Positions 37,519 to 46,966 of a stretch of DNA of 64,000 nt are shown here, one piece after another. The position numbers were made by a program, and so were the translations under genes. Within the stretch, counting starts at the first letter, position 1; every line of letters starts with the position of its first letter. The notes below the pieces were generated by a model. It was not told the DNA's origin and made no database searches. It saw only the letters and a list, made by a program, of their open reading frames with translations. The stretch spans positions 558,001-622,000 of the forward strand of contig NZ_SNZC01000002.1 in assembly GCF_004363695.1 (NCBI RefSeq), in the 5' to 3' direction. The DNA comes from Flavobacterium cheniae (GTDB lineage: Bacteria; Bacteroidota; Bacteroidia; Flavobacteriales; Flavobacteriaceae).

Positions 37519-37534
37519 ATAAGTTAGAAGCTAT

Positions 37535-38047
37535 TTATTTTGTTAATAATGACTCTGTTAGTTCATTACCTAATAATCCAGGTGGATATTTATTTGAATG
37601 ATTCAACTTAAATCTAGATTTTTCTAAATCCCAAGTAAATGATTCATCTGTTAAGAAATATTCAGAATGTTTACCATTTGAACCATCAATAACAACCTTG
37701 TCATTATTTAATATTGAAATATTTTGTACTGTTAACCCTTCTTGCTCTTTATTAGTACTTACTTCAATTTTGATGTTTTCAATTGCAATTCCTTCAGGAA
37801 TTTGAACTTTTACTTTTTGAGGCATTTGAGAACCTTTGATTGTAGCGCTAATAGGTTTTTCATATTGAAAATAACCATCCATTTTGTAGAAAACATTTAT
37901 ACTATCATTCTTTTCATAAATGGCGTCTATTTCTAATGAATATTTGTCAACAACTTGAACTACAGTGTTGTCTTTAACCTCTTTTTTGTCTTTACCACAA
38001 GAAACTAGTGCTATCACACTAATTAACATTATAATTGTTTTCTTCAT
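37535..38047 (-). CDS. Hypothetical lipoprotein inside the polysaccharide locus
   Basis: A 170-residue lipoprotein: MKKTIIMLISVIALVSC, with lipobox Cys17 followed by GKDKK. The mature part is predicted beta-rich (KVQIPEGIAIENIKIEVSTN), with no family that I recognise. I start it at the ATG at 38047: the open frame runs 53 codons further upstream but lacks a signal sequence there and crosses a TACATTTG -7 promoter at 38070-38077. It has its own promoter and terminator, so it is regulated apart from its glycan-gene neighbours and may be unrelated to them. Confidence 0.72.
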   Translation of the reverse strand: MKKTIIMLISVIALVSCGKDKKEVKDNTVVQVVDKYSLEIDAIYEKNDSINVFYKMDGYFQYEKPISATIKGSQMPQKVKVQIPEGIAIENIKIEVSTNKEQEGLTVQNISILNNDKVVIDGSNGKHSEYFLTDESFTWDLEKSRFKLNHSNKYPPGLLGNELTESLLTK

Positions 38048-38069
38048 TTTTGATTTAAATTTTACGTAG

Positions 38070-38077
38070 CAAATGTA
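38070..38077 (-). promoter_or_regulatory. Promoter -7 element for the lipoprotein gene
   Basis: TACATTTG on the minus strand, 22 bases upstream of the ATG at 38047. Confidence 0.45.
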
Positions 38078-38141
38078 TAGATTTTTGTTTGCAAAAAAAA
38101 TTTTTTCTATTACACTTTTTAACTTTTCAACTTTAAAACTA

Positions 38142-38149
38142 TATATTTG
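38142..38149 (+). promoter_or_regulatory. Promoter -7 element for the third O-antigen polymerase-like gene
   Basis: TATATTTG, 18 bases before the ATG at 38168. It overlaps the upstream in-frame start at 38147, which is therefore rejected. Confidence 0.45.
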
Positions 38150-38167
38150 GTTTTTTATTGTATTACT

Positions 38168-39400
38168 ATGAAATTTAATATTTTTGATTCTGAAAAAAAC
38201 TTTCAATATATACTTCCATTATTTTTCTTATTTCCAATTTTTAAAGAGAGTTTACTAACTTTTTTAATTATAATATTATCAATTAACACTATTTTTTATT
38301 TGGTTCAAAATAAAATAAAAATTGCTATAAATAAAGATGTTTTTCTCTTGACTATTCCATTTTGGATTGTTTTTATTTCTTCTGTGTTTTACTTTAAAAA
38401 TTTTGAAACTTTAAAACCTATCAAAAACGTTTTGTTTTTTTTACTTTTCCCTGTTCTTTTTTATTTTATACCAAAATCAAATTTTACCGACGAAAAAATA
38501 AAACAATATATTACTATCCTAAAAAATAGTTGCCTTTTTATAATTTTTACTTATATAATTGCTTTTTTTTATAATTATTCTGTTTCTGATTTTTTTATAG
38601 TTGCCCATAGAGTTTCAAAATTTAGACAATTTGCATATGAAGAAATAAGTTTTTTAAAGATTCATCCAACTTATTTTACAAGTATCGTATTGTTTTGTCT
38701 AGCTTTTTCATTGATAAACTTGTTTCGATATAAAAAGTGGTCTGAACTTTTGTACATTGTTTTTTTTACCCTTATTATCTTTTTATTAGTTGCTAAAATT
38801 AATTTAATATTCTTGTTTTTATTTCTTTTAATTTTTCCATTAATAAATCTTAAAGGTTTATTCTATCAAAAAATCTTATTTTACACTTCTTTTTTATTTA
38901 TTTCGTTATTCTTAATTAAAAACACACCTGGATTATACGAACGTTTTCATGAGTTAAAGATTAGTTTAACTAATGCTCCAAAAGATTTGTCATATGATTC
39001 AACAAACATTAGAGTGGCTTTGTATAATTGTGATTATAGTTTAGCTAAAGATAATTTTTGGTTTGGAGTTGGTTTTGAAAATATAAAAAATGAAATAGAA
39101 TACTGCTTAAAATCTAACTATAATTCCTCATTTTACTTAGACCATCAATATTTAAGTCATAACTACTTTTTTTATATTTTAATTTCTAGTGGTATATTGG
39201 GATTATTGGGGTTTTTGCTTTACTTAACACATGTTCTTAAAATTGCTTTAAGAGTGAATTTATTCTTGTTTTATTTCTTTTTTATTAACATTATAGTTGT
39301 TTCATTAACCGAAGACTTTTTTTACAGAGCATTTGGTTCTTTTTATTTTAACTTAATTGTTTTAATGTATTTTAAAAACTATAGGTCCAAAGAATCATAA
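38168..39400 (+). CDS. O-antigen ligase/polymerase-like membrane protein (third in the locus)
   Basis: A 410-residue protein with about eleven hydrophobic helices. The loop near residues 250-345 contains YDSTNIRVALYNCDYSLAKDN, GVGFENIKNEI and DHQYLSHNYFFYILISSGILG. These match the (N)-I-R...GVG...HN-F pattern of the Wzy_C/WaaL superfamily. It stands alone on the plus strand and overlaps the convergent GT4 gene by 22 bases. Very AT-rich. With three such proteins in the locus, one is likely the polymerase and another the ligase to lipid A-core. Confidence 0.8.
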   Translation: MKFNIFDSEKNFQYILPLFFLFPIFKESLLTFLIIILSINTIFYLVQNKIKIAINKDVFLLTIPFWIVFISSVFYFKNFETLKPIKNVLFFLLFPVLFYFIPKSNFTDEKIKQYITILKNSCLFIIFTYIIAFFYNYSVSDFFIVAHRVSKFRQFAYEEISFLKIHPTYFTSIVLFCLAFSLINLFRYKKWSELLYIVFFTLIIFLLVAKINLIFLFLFLLIFPLINLKGLFYQKILFYTSFLFISLFLIKNTPGLYERFHELKISLTNAPKDLSYDSTNIRVALYNCDYSLAKDNFWFGVGFENIKNEIEYCLKSNYNSSFYLDHQYLSHNYFFYILISSGILGLLGFLLYLTHVLKIALRVNLFLFYFFFINIIVVSLTEDFFYRAFGSFYFNLIVLMYFKNYRSKES

Positions 39401-40464
39401 AACTCTCTAGTTTCTCTACTACATTTTTCCCAACTATAATTTTTAGAGGCTTCTAAACCAATTTCAATAGCAGAGCTTCTAAAATCTGAATGATTTAAAT
39501 TAGAAAATTTTGCGTTAAACTCAGAAACAGATAACGTATCCAACAAAACAGCTGAATTTTCTGCAACCTCTCTGATAGTTGCATTGTTTAAGCCAATTAC
39601 CGGGCAACCTGCACGCATAGCCTCTACTACAGGAATTCCAAAACCTTCATAACTTGATGGATAAACAAGTGCTCTTGCTAAGTTAAATAACACATTTAAT
39701 TCAAAATTTTCTGCTGATCTTAAATGAGTAAACCTTTTTAAAGCATCATCTGAAAATAATTTCTTTTCTTCTTCCGTAATTTCGCCACCTCCAACAATTA
39801 CAAGTTTTAATTGAGGATTATCGTTTAAAACCGAAACTACAAAATCAAAATTTTTATATCCTGTTCTACCGCCTACAAACAATATAAAATCATCTGTTAA
39901 CTTTTTATCTGTAATAAACTGTTGCTCTTTTAATGTATACTCTTTAATTGGAAAATAGTCATCACTAACCCCAACATGAATTACCGTAGCCTTTTGATTT
40001 TTTTTTAATGCGTAAAATTTATTTAAATCATTGTAGGTATTGTGAGAAATACAAATAATTCCATTTGATCTTTTTATAGCGTTAAACTTCAAAAAATTAT
40101 GAAGTTGCTTTTTAGGAAAACTCGAATAATAACTATGAATGAAGTCATAAACAGTAGTTACTTCAATTTTATTTTTACATCCTTTCAAACCTCTATAATA
40201 ACTTGAATGAAAAATTAATTTCTCATCTGAAGTATAAGATATCGGCATAAATCTATGAATGGAGTCTGATTTTACTTCTTTTATGCTTTGTGAAGATAAA
40301 TTGAGTTTTTTTCTATGAAAATTTTCTTTGGCATCAATACTTTCAAAATAAGTTAACTCATCTTGGTTTTGTTTTTCTAAATATTCAATTAATTCATACC
40401 AATAATTAGAAACGCCTCCGTTTTTTACTTTAGAAAAAATAATATTGTCTAAATAAATCTTCAT
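39379..40464 (-). CDS. Glycosyltransferase family 4 (GT-B)
   Basis: A 361-residue GT-B enzyme. The C-terminal donor domain has FILFVGGRTGYKNFDFVV and the EX7E motif in YPSSYEGFGIPVVEAMRAG, typical of GT4 transferases with mannose, rhamnose or glucose donors. No membrane helix. It is a single gene on the minus strand, convergent with the polymerase-like gene and divergent from the WcaI-like gene. Confidence 0.9.
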   Translation of the reverse strand: MKIYLDNIIFSKVKNGGVSNYWYELIEYLEKQNQDELTYFESIDAKENFHRKKLNLSSQSIKEVKSDSIHRFMPISYTSDEKLIFHSSYYRGLKGCKNKIEVTTVYDFIHSYYSSFPKKQLHNFLKFNAIKRSNGIICISHNTYNDLNKFYALKKNQKATVIHVGVSDDYFPIKEYTLKEQQFITDKKLTDDFILFVGGRTGYKNFDFVVSVLNDNPQLKLVIVGGGEITEEEKKLFSDDALKRFTHLRSAENFELNVLFNLARALVYPSSYEGFGIPVVEAMRAGCPVIGLNNATIREVAENSAVLLDTLSVSEFNAKFSNLNHSDFRSSAIEIGLEASKNYSWEKCSRETREFYDSLDL

Positions 40465-40503
40465 TTTATTTTATGTTTTTTTACCTAATTGTTTAATAAA
40501 TTA

Positions 40504-40511
40504 TATTTTTG
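40504..40511 (+). promoter_or_regulatory. Promoter -7 element for the WcaI-like glycosyltransferase
   Basis: TATTTTTG lies 10 bases before the TTG at 40522. It falls within the frame opened by the TTG at 40489, which argues for the later start. Confidence 0.45.
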
Positions 40512-40521
40512 TAAAAAAAAG

Positions 40522-41760
40522 TTGAATACGAAAAAAACTATTACAATTTTTACTGGAAATTATGCTCCAGAAGACACCGCAATAGGGTTATATACTTCTC
40601 AATTTGCAACTTTTTTATCAAACAAAGGTTATGATGTTTCAGTAATAACAGGTTTTCCATATTATCCTAAATGGAAAATTGCAGAAACCTATAAAGACAA
40701 AAATACTTATTTTACCGAAATAATCGATGGTATAACTGTATTTAGATACAAACAATTTGTGCCTAAAAAAGTTACTTTTTTGGGTAGAATTAAATTAATG
40801 CTAAGTTTAACTTGGGGTAGTTTTCAAAACACCAAAAAAATTAAAGAGACGGATTTAGTTATTTGCCTTGTTCCTTTAACACTTTCTATTCTTCCAGCCT
40901 ATATATTAGCCAAAAAGAAAAATGCAAAATTATGGATTCATGTTCAAGATTTCGAATTTGATTTAGCATTCCAGTCTGGATTATTAAACACGAATTTTTT
41001 TGGAAATCTAATCAAAATGATGGTCTTGAACTTTGAAACATTTTTATTTAATAAAGCAACTATAATTAGCAGCATCAGTTATAATATGATGGAAAAAGCG
41101 ATTGGAAAAACTAAATTTAAATCTATTTTTTATTTTCCAAATTGGGTTTCTGTCAACAATATAAATCCAACTATTGCAAAACAACACAACTACATTAATC
41201 CAGATAAATTTACATTGCTTTATTCAGGAAATGTAGGAGAAAAACAAGATTGGCTTTTTTTTGAGAATTTTTGTAAAGAAATAAATGCTGATAATGATTT
41301 AGAAATCGTTATTGTTGGTGATGGTGCTTATATGCAAAAATTAAAAACTAAATTGGCAGCATTTTCTTTTATCAAGTTTTATGAGCCTGTACCTTACAAT
41401 GAATTAAATAATCTTTTGTGTAGTGCCAATGTTCATTTTTTATTTCAAAAAACAGATGTTCAAGATACCGTAATGCCATCAAAAATTCTTGGAATGATGG
41501 CCAGTGGAAAACCTTCAATTATAACAGGAAACAAAGACTCTGAAGTAGCAAAAATTTTTAAAGAAAATAATCTTAGTGGCTTTTTCTCAGAAAACAATAC
41601 AAAACAAGTTGTTGATTATCTTCTAGAAATAAAAAAAGAAAAAAATATTGCTTCACAAGTTGGAGAAAAAGCAAAACATTTTGTTCTCGATAATTTTTCT
41701 GAAAACACTATTCTAGAAAATTTTGAAGCAAAAGTCAATTCAATTATTGAAAAAAAATAG
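40522..41760 (+). CDS. Glycosyltransferase family 4, WcaI-like
   Basis: A 412-residue GT-B enzyme similar to the colanic acid transferase WcaI. It opens with TIFTGNYAPEDTAIGLYTSQF (split here as FTGNYAPEDTA and IGLYTSQF) and has LLYSGNVGEKQDW and VMPSKILGMMASGKP in the donor domain. The start is uncertain: the frame is open from a TTG at 40489, but a -7 promoter covers 40504-40511, so I choose the TTG at 40522 (MNTKKTITIFTG). It is a single gene between the minus-strand GT4 and the rhamnose operon end. Confidence 0.85.
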   Translation: MNTKKTITIFTGNYAPEDTAIGLYTSQFATFLSNKGYDVSVITGFPYYPKWKIAETYKDKNTYFTEIIDGITVFRYKQFVPKKVTFLGRIKLMLSLTWGSFQNTKKIKETDLVICLVPLTLSILPAYILAKKKNAKLWIHVQDFEFDLAFQSGLLNTNFFGNLIKMMVLNFETFLFNKATIISSISYNMMEKAIGKTKFKSIFYFPNWVSVNNINPTIAKQHNYINPDKFTLLYSGNVGEKQDWLFFENFCKEINADNDLEIVIVGDGAYMQKLKTKLAAFSFIKFYEPVPYNELNNLLCSANVHFLFQKTDVQDTVMPSKILGMMASGKPSIITGNKDSEVAKIFKENNLSGFFSENNTKQVVDYLLEIKKEKNIASQVGEKAKHFVLDNFSENTILENFEAKVNSIIEKK

Positions 41761-41781
41761 TATATCAATAAGACTATATTT

Positions 41782-42531
41782 TTAGTTCATTATTAATCTA
41801 CCTCTAAAATGTTGAATAACAGTTGGTGGTAAATTTGGATTATTTTTCAAAACTACATTTCCTGTACTGTAAATATCTCCTGAAATTGAATTAATAGGAA
41901 ACAATATCACATCATTTGAACCTCTGTGATAAAATGTAATGGTATTAGCAACTAAATTTTCTCCATAAAAAATTCCATTTCCCCAAGAGAAAAAAACATG
42001 TAAATTTTCTGTTTGTCCGGTTAAATAAAAATTGGAAACGTTATTGCTTTCCACATAAAAATTAGTGCTATTTAATGCCAATCTAAAGTCGCCAGTTCCA
42101 GCACCATCGCTAATATCAATTGAAAACAATTTTAAATCAGAATAATTTAAAACTCCATCACTTCTTATTTCTTGATCAGTTTTAGAATGAATTTCTGTTA
42201 AATTTGGTGCGGTTACATAAACCGTGGTTTGTCCATAATCACGGGCAATATTACAAGTTGAATTGTCTTTAACAACAAGCATATCACCATTTAATTTCAC
42301 ATCTATATCATCAATAATATTATCTGATGTTACTACTTTAACTTCATAAATTGGACCATCTTTTACCACTAAACCTACGCCGTCGTAAACTTTAATTTTA
42401 GTGAAATTTTCTAATGGAAACGTTTGGGTAATTGGATTACCATTTCCTTTGAAACAATCTTCAGAAATACCACAACTGGTTACCAAAATTAGGCAACATA
42501 TAGAAACGATATGTAAAACAAATTTTTTCAT
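41782..42531 (-). CDS. Lipoprotein with DUF2807 (GIN/head) domain
   Basis: A 249-residue lipoprotein: signal MKKFVLHIVSICCLILVTSC with lipobox VTSC. The mature part opens with the GIN-domain pattern FTKIKVYDGVGLVVKDG and continues as right-handed beta repeats (PNLTEIHSKTDQEIRS). GIN/DUF2807 proteins are common in Bacteroidetes envelopes; function is unknown. The start at 42531 follows the PagL-like stop by one base, so it is the last gene of the long minus-strand operon. The earlier Met at 42561 lies inside the upstream gene and is unlikely. Confidence 0.82.
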   Translation of the reverse strand: MKKFVLHIVSICCLILVTSCGISEDCFKGNGNPITQTFPLENFTKIKVYDGVGLVVKDGPIYEVKVVTSDNIIDDIDVKLNGDMLVVKDNSTCNIARDYGQTTVYVTAPNLTEIHSKTDQEIRSDGVLNYSDLKLFSIDISDGAGTGDFRLALNSTNFYVESNNVSNFYLTGQTENLHVFFSWGNGIFYGENLVANTITFYHRGSNDVILFPINSISGDIYSTGNVVLKNNPNLPPTVIQHFRGRLIMN

Positions 42532-42532
42532 A

Positions 42533-43630
42533 TTATAATCGTACACCAATAGTAGCTTCAATAGCTTCGGCTCTTCCGCCGTGCGTTTTTAAACCTACAC
42601 CAGTAAAAATATTTTTATAAAGATAATATTTTATGCCTATTCTTTGGTACAGATCAATTTCATAATCAAGGGGCTTATAAACATAATAACCAACCTGTGC
42701 TTCAATGGATAACTTATTAATAAACAACTCGTGTCCAACAAACAATCCGATTCGTTTGTAATCGGTGTCTGAATCGGCATAAGATTCATGGTCTTCAGGA
42801 AAAGCCACCGATACAAATTTTATATAATCTTGTAAATAGCGCGAGAAAAAAACATCTGTTCCTAATTGTAAAGCGCTTTTTCTTCCAATTCGTTTGTCGG
42901 CATATAAACCAATGTGATAAAATTGGCGCTGCCCTAAATGTGGTACCGGTCCTTCTGAAATGCCTGTTCTAAAAGCAATATTGTACTTTATTCTTTCTTT
43001 GTAAGTGTCTTTTGACGGCAACGAATCAACTATAAATTCTTGTTTATCATTAAAATTATAATTCAATCCTACATTAAAAGCTATCGTGTTAATTCCGCTG
43101 TTTGGCGCTTTGAATCTTCCGTTAGAAAAATGAGTCAGCATAAATCCTGCTTGTAAGCCTATTTTATCAATGATGTTTTCCTTCTTATATTGTAATAAAA
43201 AGTAGTTATTGTCCATGAATTTAGTTCCGAAAGCATTGTTTTTGTTGTTGGTTTCTTTATCATAAGGAGACGAAGTCATACCAATTCCTTGCGAAATTCG
43301 AAACATCAATTGACGCTTGAAAAAATAAAAATTATAATGCACTCCAACAGCATGATTAACCCCTAAATATTGGTTTTTGAAGTCTAAATAATGATATGAA
43401 ATACCATAATCGGGATAATTGTAGACTTGTTGCCATTCTTTTTTCCCAAAGGTTTTCCAATTGTAACTCAGTAAAAATCCATCGGGATGACCTGTGATTA
43501 AATGACCAATATCGTTGGTGTGTTTGTAAACATTTCCTCTAAAAAGTTGCACATCAAAATAAGTTGATGCTTTTTCTTGAGAGAAAGAAAAAAAGAAAGA
43601 AAAGCAAAAAAGTAAAATTGTTTTTTTCAT
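42533..43630 (-). CDS. PagL-like outer-membrane lipid A deacylase (acyloxyacyl hydrolase family)
   Basis: A 365-residue protein with a signal peptide (MKKTILLFCFSFFFSFSQ) and a beta-barrel-like body of alternating strands. The motif THFSNG puts His167, Ser169 and Asn170 in the order of the PagL active site (H-x-S-N), which removes a 3-O-linked acyl chain from lipid A in the outer membrane. It is longer than Pseudomonas PagL (about 150 residues for the mature barrel), as usual for Bacteroidetes members. It sits between rfbD and a GIN lipoprotein in the rhamnose operon, tying lipid A editing to O-antigen supply. Activity is inferred. Confidence 0.75.
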   Translation of the reverse strand: MKKTILLFCFSFFFSFSQEKASTYFDVQLFRGNVYKHTNDIGHLITGHPDGFLLSYNWKTFGKKEWQQVYNYPDYGISYHYLDFKNQYLGVNHAVGVHYNFYFFKRQLMFRISQGIGMTSSPYDKETNNKNNAFGTKFMDNNYFLLQYKKENIIDKIGLQAGFMLTHFSNGRFKAPNSGINTIAFNVGLNYNFNDKQEFIVDSLPSKDTYKERIKYNIAFRTGISEGPVPHLGQRQFYHIGLYADKRIGRKSALQLGTDVFFSRYLQDYIKFVSVAFPEDHESYADSDTDYKRIGLFVGHELFINKLSIEAQVGYYVYKPLDYEIDLYQRIGIKYYLYKNIFTGVGLKTHGGRAEAIEATIGVRL

Positions 43631-43634
43631 GAAT

Positions 43635-44546
43635 TTACAATTGTTTTAAACATGCACTTAAACTAGTTTGCCAATCATTAATTTTAATATCAAATGTGCT
43701 TCTAATTTTTGTTTTATCCAAAACACTATACGCTGGCCTTTTGGCTGGCGTAGGATAGGCTGAAGTTCGAATAGGTTTTAAATCTATTGAAACTCCATTT
43801 TGGCGAAATATTTCATTAGCAAAATCATACCAAGAACATTGCCCTTCGTTACTGAAATTGTAAATTCCAAAACTTGAAACCTGAAACTTGAAACTTGAAA
43901 CCATTATAACTATCAAAACCTCAGCTAAATCAACAGCGTTTGTTGGTGTTCCAATTTGGTCTGCAACAACAGAAAGACTATCACGTTCCGAAGCTAATCG
44001 CAGCATGGTTTTCATAAAATTGTTTCCAAATTTAGAATATACCCAAGAAGTTCTAATAATAAAATGCTTATCCCAATTAGCTTGAATAGCTTGTTCTCCT
44101 TGTAATTTTGTTAAACCATAAACACCACTTGGAAAAGGCACATCGGTTTCTGTAAGGCCTAAATTACTTTTTAAAGGCAATCTAAGTTCTCTATCATAAT
44201 AGGCGATTCCTTCAGAAAAATAGGCATCAAAAACAAAATCAGTAGAAATATGGATTAAAATGGTATTGAATTTTTTGCAAGTAATGGCTAAGTTTTCTGC
44301 ACCATTTGCATTGATATCAAAAGCTTTCGCTGGTTCACTTTCGGCTTTGTCTACTCCTGTGTAGGCGGCTGCATTGATACAAAATTGAGGTTGAAACTCA
44401 TAAAAAACAGTTTGACAATTTTCTAAATTAGTAATATCTAAGTCAGAAGATGAACAAAACACAAAATCTATTTCAGGATATTTTCCAGAAATAGATTGAA
44501 TAGCTTGACCCAATTGTCCATTTGCTCCTGTTACCAATACTACCAT
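43635..44546 (-). CDS. rfbD: dTDP-4-dehydrorhamnose reductase
   Basis: Final enzyme of dTDP-L-rhamnose synthesis, reducing the 4-keto group with NAD(P)H. The 303 residues contain VLVTGANGQLGQAIQS, NAAAYTGVDKAE, the YGLTKLQGE motif with the catalytic Tyr and Lys, and RTSWVYS. Between the conserved LAEVLIVIM and GIYNFSNEG there is an unusual stretch of about ten residues (VSSFKFQVSSF) encoded by a GTTTCAAG-type repeat. The gene overlaps rfbC by seven bases. The insertion is in frame, so the enzyme is probably intact. Confidence 0.95.
   Translation of the reverse strand: MVVLVTGANGQLGQAIQSISGKYPEIDFVFCSSSDLDITNLENCQTVFYEFQPQFCINAAAYTGVDKAESEPAKAFDINANGAENLAITCKKFNTILIHISTDFVFDAYFSEGIAYYDRELRLPLKSNLGLTETDVPFPSGVYGLTKLQGEQAIQANWDKHFIIRTSWVYSKFGNNFMKTMLRLASERDSLSVVADQIGTPTNAVDLAEVLIVIMVSSFKFQVSSFGIYNFSNEGQCSWYDFANEIFRQNGVSIDLKPIRTSAYPTPAKRPAYSVLDKTKIRSTFDIKINDWQTSLSACLKQL
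43871..43902. repeat. Short tandem repeat of the AACTTGAAAC type inside rfbD
   Basis: About 3.5 copies of a 7-10 base unit (AACTTGAAAC, CTGAAACTTG, AAACTTGAAA) lie inside the rfbD coding region. Similar GTTTCAAG repeats are, from memory, frequent in intergenic DNA of flavobacteria. Confidence 0.7.
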
Positions 44547-45091
44547 ACTTTTTTTGCGTTTTGTAGATTAGGTAATACTTTATCTTTATCAGAAATTATC
44601 AAATCTTGAATAGGAAAATTCCAATCGATATTTACGGTATTATCTTTATACATTAGGCCTCCTTCGCTTTCCTTATTGTAAAAATTATCGCATTTATAAA
44701 AGAAGGTTGCTGTTTCTGATAATACTAAAAACCCATGAGCAAAACCTCTTGGTACAAAAAACTGGGTTTGATTTTCTGCCGAAAGCAAAACCGCCTCATA
44801 TTGACCAAATGTATCTGATTCTGGACGTAAATCTACTGCAACATCTAAAACTTCTCCATCAAGTACACGAACTAACTTAGCTTGTGCATGAGCACCACAT
44901 TGATAATGCAATCCTCTTAAAACACCTTTAGTTGAAAACGATTGATTGTCTTGCACAAAAGTTACTTTTTGCCCAACTCCTTCTTGAAAAGTCTTTTCGT
45001 TAAAACTTTCCATGAAGTAACCTCGTTCATCTTTAATTATTTTAGGTTCAAGGATAAAACATCCTTTAAGTTTGGTTTCTATAAATTTCAT
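44540..45091 (-). CDS. rfbC: dTDP-4-dehydrorhamnose 3,5-epimerase
   Basis: Cupin-fold epimerase, third step of dTDP-L-rhamnose synthesis. The 183 residues contain DERGYFMESF, FVQDNQSFSTKGVLRGLHYQ (split: FVQDNQSFS, VLRGLHYQ) with the catalytic His, VAVDLRPESDTFG and FVPRGFAHGFLVLSE. Normal length. It lies one base after rfbA and overlaps rfbD by seven bases. Confidence 0.96.
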   Translation of the reverse strand: MKFIETKLKGCFILEPKIIKDERGYFMESFNEKTFQEGVGQKVTFVQDNQSFSTKGVLRGLHYQCGAHAQAKLVRVLDGEVLDVAVDLRPESDTFGQYEAVLLSAENQTQFFVPRGFAHGFLVLSETATFFYKCDNFYNKESEGGLMYKDNTVNIDWNFPIQDLIISDKDKVLPNLQNAKKVW

Positions 45092-45092
45092 T

Positions 45093-45953
45093 TTAGCTTA
45101 CTAAACTCATTAAATGTTTTCCGTAACCACTTTTTAATAACGGTTCCGCTAATTTTTTTAATTGATTGGCATTGATGAATCCCATTTTGTAAGCCGCTTC
45201 TTCAATAGCGCCAATTTTTAATCCTTGACGCTCTTCAATTACTTGTACAAATTGTCCAGCCTGCATTAACGATTGAAAAGTTCCTGTGTCTAACCAAGCA
45301 GTTCCTCTATCCAAAATAGAAACTTGTAAATTTCCTTGTTCCAAATAAGCTTTGTTAATATCAGTGATTTCTAATTCTCCGCGTGGACTTGGTTTAATGT
45401 TTGCTGCTATTTCAACTACTTGATTGTCGTAAAAATAAATCCCCGGAACCGCAAAATTTGATTTTGGATGCGTTGGTTTTTCTTCGATAGATAAAACTTT
45501 TCCAGCGCCATCAAATTCTACTACTCCATAACGTTCTGGGTCGTGAACATGGTATGCGTATACAATTCCTCCGTTTGGATTACTGTTTTCTTGTAATAAT
45601 TCGGCCAAACCTGTTCCGTAGAAAATATTATCTCCAAGGATTAAAGCTACTTTATCGTTTCCAATGAATTCTTTTCCGATAATAAATGCTTCGGCTAATC
45701 CGTTTGGATGTTCTTGAACTGCATATTCAAATTTACATCCTAATGATTTTCCATCGCCTAATAATTGGCTAAATAAAGGTAAATCGTGCGGTGTTGAAAT
45801 AATTAAGATTTCGCTAATTCCTGCCCACATCAAGGTTGATAATGGATAGTAAATCATCGGTTTATCATAAATTGGCATTAATTGTTTACTCACCGCTAAT
45901 GTTAACGGATGCAAACGTGTGCCTGAACCTCCAGCTAATATAATTCCCTTCAT
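45093..45953 (-). CDS. rfbA: Glucose-1-phosphate thymidylyltransferase
   Basis: First step of the rhamnose pathway: glucose-1-phosphate plus dTTP gives dTDP-glucose. The 286 residues carry the nucleotidyltransferase signature [11 protein letters not shown], then [11 protein letters not shown] and EKPTHPKS, as in RmlA. Full length. Its start overlaps the rfbB stop by one base, and rfbC follows one base after its stop. Confidence 0.97.
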   Translation of the reverse strand: MKGIILAGGSGTRLHPLTLAVSKQLMPIYDKPMIYYPLSTLMWAGISEILIISTPHDLPLFSQLLGDGKSLGCKFEYAVQEHPNGLAEAFIIGKEFIGNDKVALILGDNIFYGTGLAELLQENSNPNGGIVYAYHVHDPERYGVVEFDGAGKVLSIEEKPTHPKSNFAVPGIYFYDNQVVEIAANIKPSPRGELEITDINKAYLEQGNLQVSILDRGTAWLDTGTFQSLMQAGQFVQVIEERQGLKIGAIEEAAYKMGFINANQLKKLAEPLLKSGYGKHLMSLVS

Positions 45954-46966
45954 TAGTTGTTATATTTTTGTAAATACCATTCAATGGTTTTCTTGATTCC
46001 TGATTCGAAATTTTCATCGGCTTTCCAACCCAATTCATTCTCGATTTTTGTTGCATCAATAGCATATCGTAAATCGTGCCCTGGTCTATCTTTTACAAAT
46101 GTAATTTGATCTTGATATTTCCCTTCAGATTTGGGTTGTAATTCATTCAAAATCGAACAAACGGCATCTACAATATATAAATTATTACGTTCGTTTCTTC
46201 CACCAATATTATAGGTTTCTCCAGATTTTCCAGTTTTGAAAGCTAATTCAATTCCTTTGCAATGATCTAAAACATACAACCAATCACGCACGTTTTTACC
46301 ATCGCCATAAATAGGAATGTTTTCTCCAGAAATAGCTTTACGAATGATAGTTGGAATTAACTTTTCATTATGTTGTTTTGGTCCGTAATTGTTAGAACAA
46401 TTTGTGGTTACAACGTTCATTCCATACGTATGAAAATAACTTCTTACAATCATATCTGAACCTGCTTTTGAAGCGGAATACGGGCTATTTGGTGCGTAAG
46501 GAGTTGTTTCTTCAAACAAACCCGTTTCGCCTAAAGTTCCATAAACCTCATCAGTAGAAACGTGGTGAAAACGCGAATTTTTAAATCCTTCATTATATTG
46601 ATTTGGAGCCGACATCCAGAGTTTTCTTGCAGAATCTAATAAATTAAATGTTCCTAAAACATTGGTTTTTATAAAAGCTTCAGGACCCGAAATCGAATTA
46701 TCAACATGACTTTCAGCTGCAAAATGAATCACATCATGAAATTGATATTTTTGGAATAAATCTTCAACAAAATTTCTATCGCAAATATCGCCTTGAACAA
46801 ACGTATATCTTGAGTGGTTTTCCACTTCTGATACATTTTCTAAATTTCCTGCATACGTGAGTAAATCCAAATTTACTAAATGATAATCTGGATTATTTTT
46901 AATGAAATATGGAACAAAATTAGCTCCAATAAATCCGGCACCGCCAGTAACTAATATGTTTTTCAT
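45953..46966 (-). CDS. rfbB: dTDP-glucose 4,6-dehydratase
   Basis: Second step of the rhamnose pathway. The 337-residue extended SDR has [28 protein letters not shown], the catalytic [11 protein letters not shown], and YSASKAGSD. Full length and intact. It is coupled by one-base overlaps to the Wzz-like gene upstream and rfbA downstream, so the four rhamnose genes are one translational unit in the order B, A, C, D. Confidence 0.97.
   Translation of the reverse strand: MKNILVTGGAGFIGANFVPYFIKNNPDYHLVNLDLLTYAGNLENVSEVENHSRYTFVQGDICDRNFVEDLFQKYQFHDVIHFAAESHVDNSISGPEAFIKTNVLGTFNLLDSARKLWMSAPNQYNEGFKNSRFHHVSTDEVYGTLGETGLFEETTPYAPNSPYSASKAGSDMIVRSYFHTYGMNVVTTNCSNNYGPKQHNEKLIPTIIRKAISGENIPIYGDGKNVRDWLYVLDHCKGIELAFKTGKSGETYNIGGRNERNNLYIVDAVCSILNELQPKSEGKYQDQITFVKDRPGHDLRYAIDATKIENELGWKADENFESGIKKTIEWYLQKYNN

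Noticed and set aside
37535..38206. Long form of the lipoprotein gene starting at 38206
   Set aside because: The lipoprotein signal sequence begins at the ATG at 38047, and a promoter -7 element lies within the extension.
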